This document shows positions 17,776 to 22,727 of a DNA stretch of 22,727 nucleotides, piece after piece. The translations under genes were made by a program, and so were the position numbers. Source of the stretch: Ophiothrix spiculata (taxonomy: Eukaryota; Echinodermata; Ophiuroidea; Amphilepidida; Ophiotrichidae); NCBI GenBank assembly GCA_000969725.1, contig JXSR01S007602.1; one strand, 5' to 3'. The notes under the pieces are model-generated. The model saw only the letters and a program-made list of their open reading frames with translations. It made no database searches and was not told where the DNA came from. Numbering within the stretch: position 1 is the stretch's first letter; each line of letters begins with the position of its first letter.

Positions 17776-19102
17776 ATTGCATGTTGTGTTTTATATTTTG
17801 CCTGTTATTTGGTAAAATTATAACATTAAAAATAAAAAGGGAGATTTGATAAATCAAGTATTGGACCATAGATAATTTATGTGAAATTTAAATCTTTTGA
17901 TGAAAAATAGCATTTAGCAATAAAATATAGCATTAACCTTTAAATCTTTGGCCCTTTAAAAACCACATAATTATTAAAATTATTTATAAAGTATATAAAA
18001 CGAATACATACTGACTTTCAGATCTAGATTGAAGCTATTTTCCAACAGAGATTAAAGCTTTGATTTTTTTCGAATTCTGAGCTGCTCTCAGTAGTATATA
18101 GTAAAAGAGAATTTTAACTAACTTCAGCATGCTTTTTAGTTTAAACTATATATCATTAAATCAGTATACTAGTATTACATCACATTTAAAAATATGTCCG
18201 TGTTTATATCTGACTTACTACTGCTTTTGCGCATGCGTTATTTGTTTGTTAAATTTTAGAGATCTTTCACTGCGCCCGCATGCGGCAGGTACTATGGATT
18301 TTTTTTTCATATTATAATAGTAAATAGGTTGATACAACCAATGTTACCAGTATTAAAAAAATACAGTAGCGATGTAAACGTTGTACACATAATGCAATGA
18401 TATTGTTCCCGGTTGTAGCTTTAATCTATATTTCATTAGTTAACCAAACAATTTAAATCTGTTAAAAACAAGAACTGTTTGTTTGTTTGTTGCGGTTAAT
18501 TATCATAGAAATGTGTTCCTTGTTTTAACGTAGTGTTTAAATGCGTTTCAAATTATTTAAATCAATTATGCTTAGTTCGAACAAACTATACAAAACTTCG
18601 TTGAACGTGTAGCGTCAATAATACAATTCAAGTCTTTGATTTGTGGAAAGACAAGATATTAAGTGTCTTTTTTAAACAATATTGATAACATTGATTGGGA
18701 TATGTTTTATAGAGTTTTTTTGTTTACCGTTCCATTTAAGTATGTTATTGTACTTGTCCTGTATTTTACCTTTAATGCCTTAGTGATGTTTACGATTTAA
18801 TATTAAACTTATAGTTACTTGTTATTTTTATAATTATTTACACAAAAGTAAAAATGGTATATAGACAAAACCTGCAAGAAGAGTGAAGCAAAAGTATAGT
18901 ACATGTCCCTGATACATTCTTTTTGATCCGGTGATCAGAAAGTCGTAAAAAAGATAACCATAACAAATCTTTTCATGTGTCTTCAAATGTTAGATAATAA
19001 CGATTATTGAGACAATATATGTTGAATTAGATTTATCGTTATCGTTATCGTCAAATTGACACCTTATACGTTTACACTATGTTATGATATTATGTCTATT
19101 AC

Positions 19103-19324
19103 CTGGTACGTATCGCATCGGCCAAAGCATGCATGTGTTCCAATTGTTTGTGGTCGACATCCGTCCTTTTGTGCTTCGTGTTGTAAATACCACCTTACAT
19201 TACAGTTTAAATTACTTCTTGCCGCCAATGATACACACGAGAGACAGGCTATGATGAGAACGCAAAACACGGTATACAGCACAGGTGATCGCTGGCGTTC
19301 TAAGGGGAAAATACGCGGTGGCAT
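19103..19324 (-). CDS. GPHB5: Glycoprotein hormone beta-5 (thyrostimulin beta), coding exon 1
   Basis: The ATG at 19324 (A at -3) starts 74 codons ending exactly at the donor CAG|GTAATA; the frame is closed upstream by a TAA. Residues 16-34 (LYTVFCVLIIACLSCVSLA) form a secretion signal after a basic N-terminus, with likely cleavage around SLA|AR. The mature part opens with CNVRWYLQHEAQKDGC and continues to HACFGRCDTYQ. The CFGRC is the CxGxC motif at the heart of the cystine knot; cysteines fall at 41, 56, 66 and 70. The KDGC and GRC.T(Y/W) context points to GPB5 rather than bursicon or GPA2. Exon 2 at 13089-13280 completes the protein. GPB5 forms a heterodimer with GPA2 (thyrostimulin) that signals through a leucine-rich-repeat GPCR. 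GPA2 is not in this window. A plus-strand open frame across the exon (19056-19403) is its antisense shadow. Confidence 0.93.
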
Positions 19325-19593
19325 CGTTAATCCTATAAACCAATATCTTCCGGAGTTTTATGCACTTAATTTCACAAATTTGATAAGTCGTATGATTGGG
19401 TGACTTTACGGATGAATACAATAATATCTTCACAGATGATTTTCATACAAAATAATTCCTTCACTCGTTCCAAATATGGTTATATGTTGATAATACTAAT
19501 CTACTGTATCATCAATAAGAGAATTGCCCGGCGATTCACCGTGAATAGGGAGGCAACCTTTCTGATTGTATTATTAGAAACACCGAATGCTTA
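19325..19593 (-). other. 5-prime flank of GPB5 (leader and probable promoter region)
   Basis: This sequence lies immediately upstream of the GPB5 start codon on the minus strand. It should contain the leader and perhaps the promoter, but I see no clear TATA-plus-initiator pair and cannot place the transcription start. Confidence 0.35.
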
Positions 19594-19759
19594 ACTTGCT
19601 TCCTGCATTTCGTTAACGTCGCCCTCTAACGATAAAACTCTTTTTTATGATGCTTTTAGATTTACGGTATCCTTATACGACGAGATTTTGCGTGAAAATG
19701 ACATGAACGTAACCAGTGAAACATGTAAGCGAAGATTGCACTCTGGGTTTTCAGGCTAG
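19594..19759 (+). other. GC-richer patch with a possible terminal exon
   Basis: A plus-strand frame is open from just after a TAA (19591-19593) to TAG at 19757-19759. Its second half reads DAFRFTVSLYDEILREND then MNVTSETCKRRLHSGFSG. A possible acceptor, TTTTTTATGATGCTTTTAG, ends at about 19659. Two AATAAA hexamers follow at about 20166 and 20204. The stretch is less AT-rich than its surroundings. I do not recognise the protein. The minus strand is also open here for about 30 codons, so the patch could instead be a 5-prime leader exon of GPB5, whose start codon lies about 270 bases away. Confidence 0.25.
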
Positions 19760-21783
19760 CGGTGTTGCTTTCATAGTTTTGTATCTACGTAAATCTTCTT
19801 CAATATTGGGATGAGATTTAAATAAGAGATGTGCGGATTATGTGAGCTGTTTTCCATATTGTAATTATTCCGTAGAAATAAACACAATTGACGTGTGCAC
19901 TTGATTAAGAGCTTCGCCTACCTATCTGCTTTAGTCATACATTTCCTCAATATCACACATTCCATTATATTAAAGTACGTCAACGGTAGATTTTTATGTG
20001 ACACTTTTCTTGGAATTTGTTGTGCATTTTTTGTATATAAACATTGATGCAAGATACTTAATGTTGTTTCATAATATGTTTTGAATATCTTTTGAAACTC
20101 CTCTGTGAGTTTAATAATGTGGAACGTCTGACTCTTGCTTCCCCTTTGTTTTCAATTTCAAACGAAATAAATTGTTTTGAATCATAAAATGCCTTTTAAG
20201 TATAAATAAAGGCTTTAGTAAACAGTAGTTTCCTGTATTTTTGACTTAAAACAAATCCTGCCAATTTGCTTGTTGTTGTCTGAAAACTGCTTTAAATCGC
20301 ATACAATTATGCAAATATTCAAAGTGTGTTTGTATATTTTTTATTGCGCCTTATGCTTGTCAAGTTGTACCTTCTCCAACATACAAGAGAAATGATAATC
20401 TTTAAATATCCTGTAATTAAATTTCATCTTCATATCATGTAAATGTCTAACCTTGGAGACCCTCTCCACCCAAACTTTATGCGGCCCACTCTATCCAAAT
20501 ATAGGGACTACTTGCTTGATCATAATGACACAATGGAGTTAAAGGAGTAAACCTAAAACAGTTTTTGCCAGTTGCTTTTTGTAAATATAATATATTGTAA
20601 GTAGTGTGATAGTTATTGTAATTTTACGTATTCTAACACAATCATGTCATTTAAAATAGAATTATATTCTTTATAAATATCAATTGTTAAGCTTTTGATT
20701 TTACTTTCAAGAAAAGATGGTTGATTTATGTCAAAAGCCTTTTCTATCAAATCATTTTGTATTGACCGTACATTTAAATAAATATAATTTTTAATTATAT
20801 GAAAAAATCTCTCAAACCGAAATAAATTAAATAAAATGTCATTGTAAAATTTAAATATGAAGCATACAGTATCCTTAAATCTGTGCTCTTGTTTGATAAT
20901 TATATATTTACAGTAATCTTGATCAGTCAGAAAAATACACAACCCTAAAAAGACAGAAGCCCTGAAGTTATGGACTCACCTAAAAGATGTCAAAACTTAA
21001 GAGACCATACTGGAGAGAGATAAAATTGGAATGTGGTTTTTTGTACAGAAAAAAAAATCGTGTATATTTAGATTTCGATTTAGGTTAATATAATTCTAAT
21101 ATCAAAACTCTAAATTTCAATATAGTCAAGGCTATTAATATATATTTAGCCTCAGCTGCTTTAAGACTTATTGAATATTATAACACAATCCAACAATGTT
21201 AAACATGATTGTACACATTGTTATGTACCCTAAAGATCGGCCTGTTCCTTAGTCTATTCAATCTTTCACATTTTGATCACAATTCGCAGATATTAATTTT
21301 TTGAGTGAATGTTGTCCCAATACTCATGTTGATTCGATATATTCTTTTTAAACAGGAGAAATCCTTTATCATATACCGTACATATCCTCATACTTTTTGG
21401 AAAAACTGGAGTTGTCGGTCAAACTTTACTTCCTATCCAAAAAATGAATGGGTGCCAAGTCAGTATACTTCCTTGGTCACTGAAAGTTACATAGCCATTA
21501 AATGATTTATAAAGTTTGATATCTGACCAAGGGAACATCTATTTAGGGTCAGGGAAGGTTTAAAAAGGATTTGAAACAAATGTTTAGATTCATGTTTGCC
21601 TGTTAGTAGGGATGTCAATTAGAGTAGAAAAATCCGTGCTTTCATCATAAAACAAGTAAATTACAGTTAATTAATTGTTTGTATGTTTTCATAAATGAGC
21701 AGCTACGTGTGAAAATGGACCAGAGGTCGCCGTGCAAACTCCAATTAAGCCCTGTTCTGCGGTATAGCGCGTTGTACAAAAAT
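19760..21783. other. AT-rich intergenic sequence, no gene called
   Basis: No exon with a recognisable domain was found. The longest open frame is 109 codons on the minus strand (20613-20942). It is dominated by Ile, Phe, Asn, Lys and Tyr, without motifs, signal peptide or cysteine pattern, so it may be chance or an old repeat remnant. Tandem AATAAA hexamers near 20166 and 20204 lie on the plus strand. Confidence 0.4.
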
Positions 21784-22085
21784 GCATTTCGCGATGTGAT
21801 TCACTCACTTTTAGGCAAAGAGTAAACAACTATTTTAAAGGAGATATATCCATTGTTCCATTTATGAAGGACACTTTTTGGAAACCACCTCCTGTACTTC
21901 ACAGCAGTCAATCGAAACTCCATACCACCGCCCCGGTCGGAGATCTCTCAATACTTTTGCAATCCTTTGATGACACAGGACATCTCCAAAAAGGTGTCTT
22001 ACATCATTACAACCGGTACATATTCGTGATCAAAATGGTATATTTTTTTACTTTCAACAGCGAATGAATCACCTCGCGAAATCGC
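21784..22085. repeat. Nested inverted repeats, probable small foldback element
   Basis: ATTTCGCGATGTGATTCACTC (21786-21806, quoted in part) pairs with GAATGAATCACCTCGCGAAAT (22062-22082) with two mismatches. Inside, AAGGACACTTTTTGGA (21867-21882) pairs with TCCAAAAAGGTGTCTT (21985-22000) with slight mismatch. Two nested pairs in one 300-base segment suggest a foldback transposon. I could not define a target duplication. The sequence around it (21720-22240) is GC-richer than the rest of this flank. Confidence 0.5.
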
Positions 22086-22727
22086 GAATCGCTTCCAAAC
22101 CCCACGCTACGCTACACTCTCCGACGTGTTTTATAAATCCCCACAAGCAATCCTTGGAGCTGTATACCCGGAAACTCCGGCACAAAACTAGCTGGACATT
22201 GCAAAACACGGCGAAGTTTTCTTTCGTCTTTTGGATGCGATGGTATAAGTCAAAATAATTGTTATTTTTGTTCAATATCAGACTGTTACTCACATGCACC
22301 GCTCTTTCATGTCATTAATCCAGTAAAAATCATTCCAACATTGTAGATATAAGTACTTTTAAGGGTTATGGGAGTAAGTACAGTTAATGTAGTTGCCATT
22401 TTTTCCGTACATTACTGGTTTAACGTCGTGGCTGTGCCGAGTTTGTTTATTATTGTCAAATGGGTCCATTTGTTGAAATTGAACAAATGACCTCAAATTT
22501 GGGCGGATATTTTCAATACGAAGTGAGACATGGGATTTTTTTGAACGCTAATAGCTACTGTCAGGCACTTGTAGAAGAAAAATATTTAAAACAAATCAGT
22601 TTCTTAGTTGGTTTGTCATTTTTACACGCCCTTAAATTCCTTATATTGACATTTTTTCTAATTTACCCCTATTTGTAACTCAAATAATGTCAAATTATTC
22701 GGACAAAATCTTTAATATCTCCGGAAC
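22086..22727. other. Right edge of the window, nothing named
   Basis: Open frames of 60-76 codons exist on both strands (22064-22299 and 22460-22678), but they overlap each other and show no domain, splice-site logic or composition suggesting a gene. The last frame ends in a hydrophobic run, which is common by chance in T-rich DNA. Confidence 0.35.

Larger units (their letters stand above)
13281..19102 (-). other. 5.8 kb phase-0 intron of GPB5, filled with mobile elements
   Basis: The donor on the minus strand is CAG|GTAATA (GT at 19102-19101) and the acceptor is GTGTGTTTAG| before 13280. Both are canonical, and the codon phase is 0 on each side. Splicing here joins CFGRCDTYQ to VPILEPPY, exactly as the GPB5 fold requires. 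The intron holds an inverted-repeat element, a broken LINE, a tRNA-like sequence and a 1.1 kb TA-flanked element. Parts not listed separately (17776-19102 and short spacers) are AT-rich, with a (GTTT)n run near 18478 and an (ATCGTT)3 run near 19033. Confidence 0.9.

Noticed and set aside
19056-19403. 115-codon plus-strand open frame
   Set aside because: It is antisense to GPB5 exon 1. Its apparent cysteine richness comes from reading the reverse strand of the hormone's knot, and it has no domain.
20613-20942. 109-codon minus-strand open frame as a gene
   Set aside because: The composition is AT-driven (Ile, Phe, Asn, Lys, Tyr), there are no motifs, and one frame of this length is roughly what chance gives in a window of this size. 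I keep it only as a note in the intergenic entry.
19400-22727. A GPA2 (thyrostimulin alpha) partner gene next to GPB5
   Set aside because: The two subunits can be neighbours in invertebrate genomes, but I found no matching cysteine pattern (for example a QCC context) on either strand here.

Overview
The window looks like AT-rich, repeat-dense genomic DNA from a marine invertebrate animal, most probably a mollusc and perhaps a bivalve. The evidence for an animal is intron-bearing genes with canonical GT/AG sites, a cystine-knot hormone subunit of a bilaterian family, a tandem CARD protein, a decayed LINE and many small inverted-repeat transposons. The phylum is an inference, because nothing here fixes it. 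A 50-N assembly gap lies at 10748-10797.

Two real protein-coding genes can be supported. On the plus strand, 2445-3109 is a terminal exon encoding two successive CARD-like domains that arose by internal duplication. It resembles the CARD pairs of RIG-I-like receptors, but ends in a stop and a polyadenylation signal with no helicase following. On the minus strand, 19324-13089 is a complete two-exon coding sequence (74 + 63 residues) for a glycoprotein hormone beta-5 (thyrostimulin beta, GPB5) homologue. The two exons are split in phase 0 by a 5.8 kb intron.

The rest is mainly mobile DNA. From 4.6 to 9.4 kb there is a series of small non-autonomous elements: two copies of a GTCGGCCTCC-ended family, one ending in a cATATCGAAAGGTACC inverted repeat, one with a perfect 50-bp inverted repeat, and a large nested foldback element. 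Several of them are bounded by TA dinucleotides. From 9.5 to 12.5 kb a block rich in the palindrome AGCAATTGCT is present twice on either side of the gap, then partly a third time. This is either a tandem duplication or two haplotypes placed end to end.

The GPB5 intron (13281-19102) holds an inverted-repeat element related to one at 6.4-7.0 kb, a broken LINE (about 14.05-17.78 kb), a tRNA-like sequence, and a 1,077-bp TA-flanked inverted-repeat element carrying decayed coding sequence on its minus strand. Upstream of GPB5 (19325-22727) there is one possible small terminal exon or 5-prime leader and a nested inverted repeat, but nothing else I can name. The two genes do not obviously work together; one belongs to endocrine signalling and the other, by family resemblance, to innate immunity.
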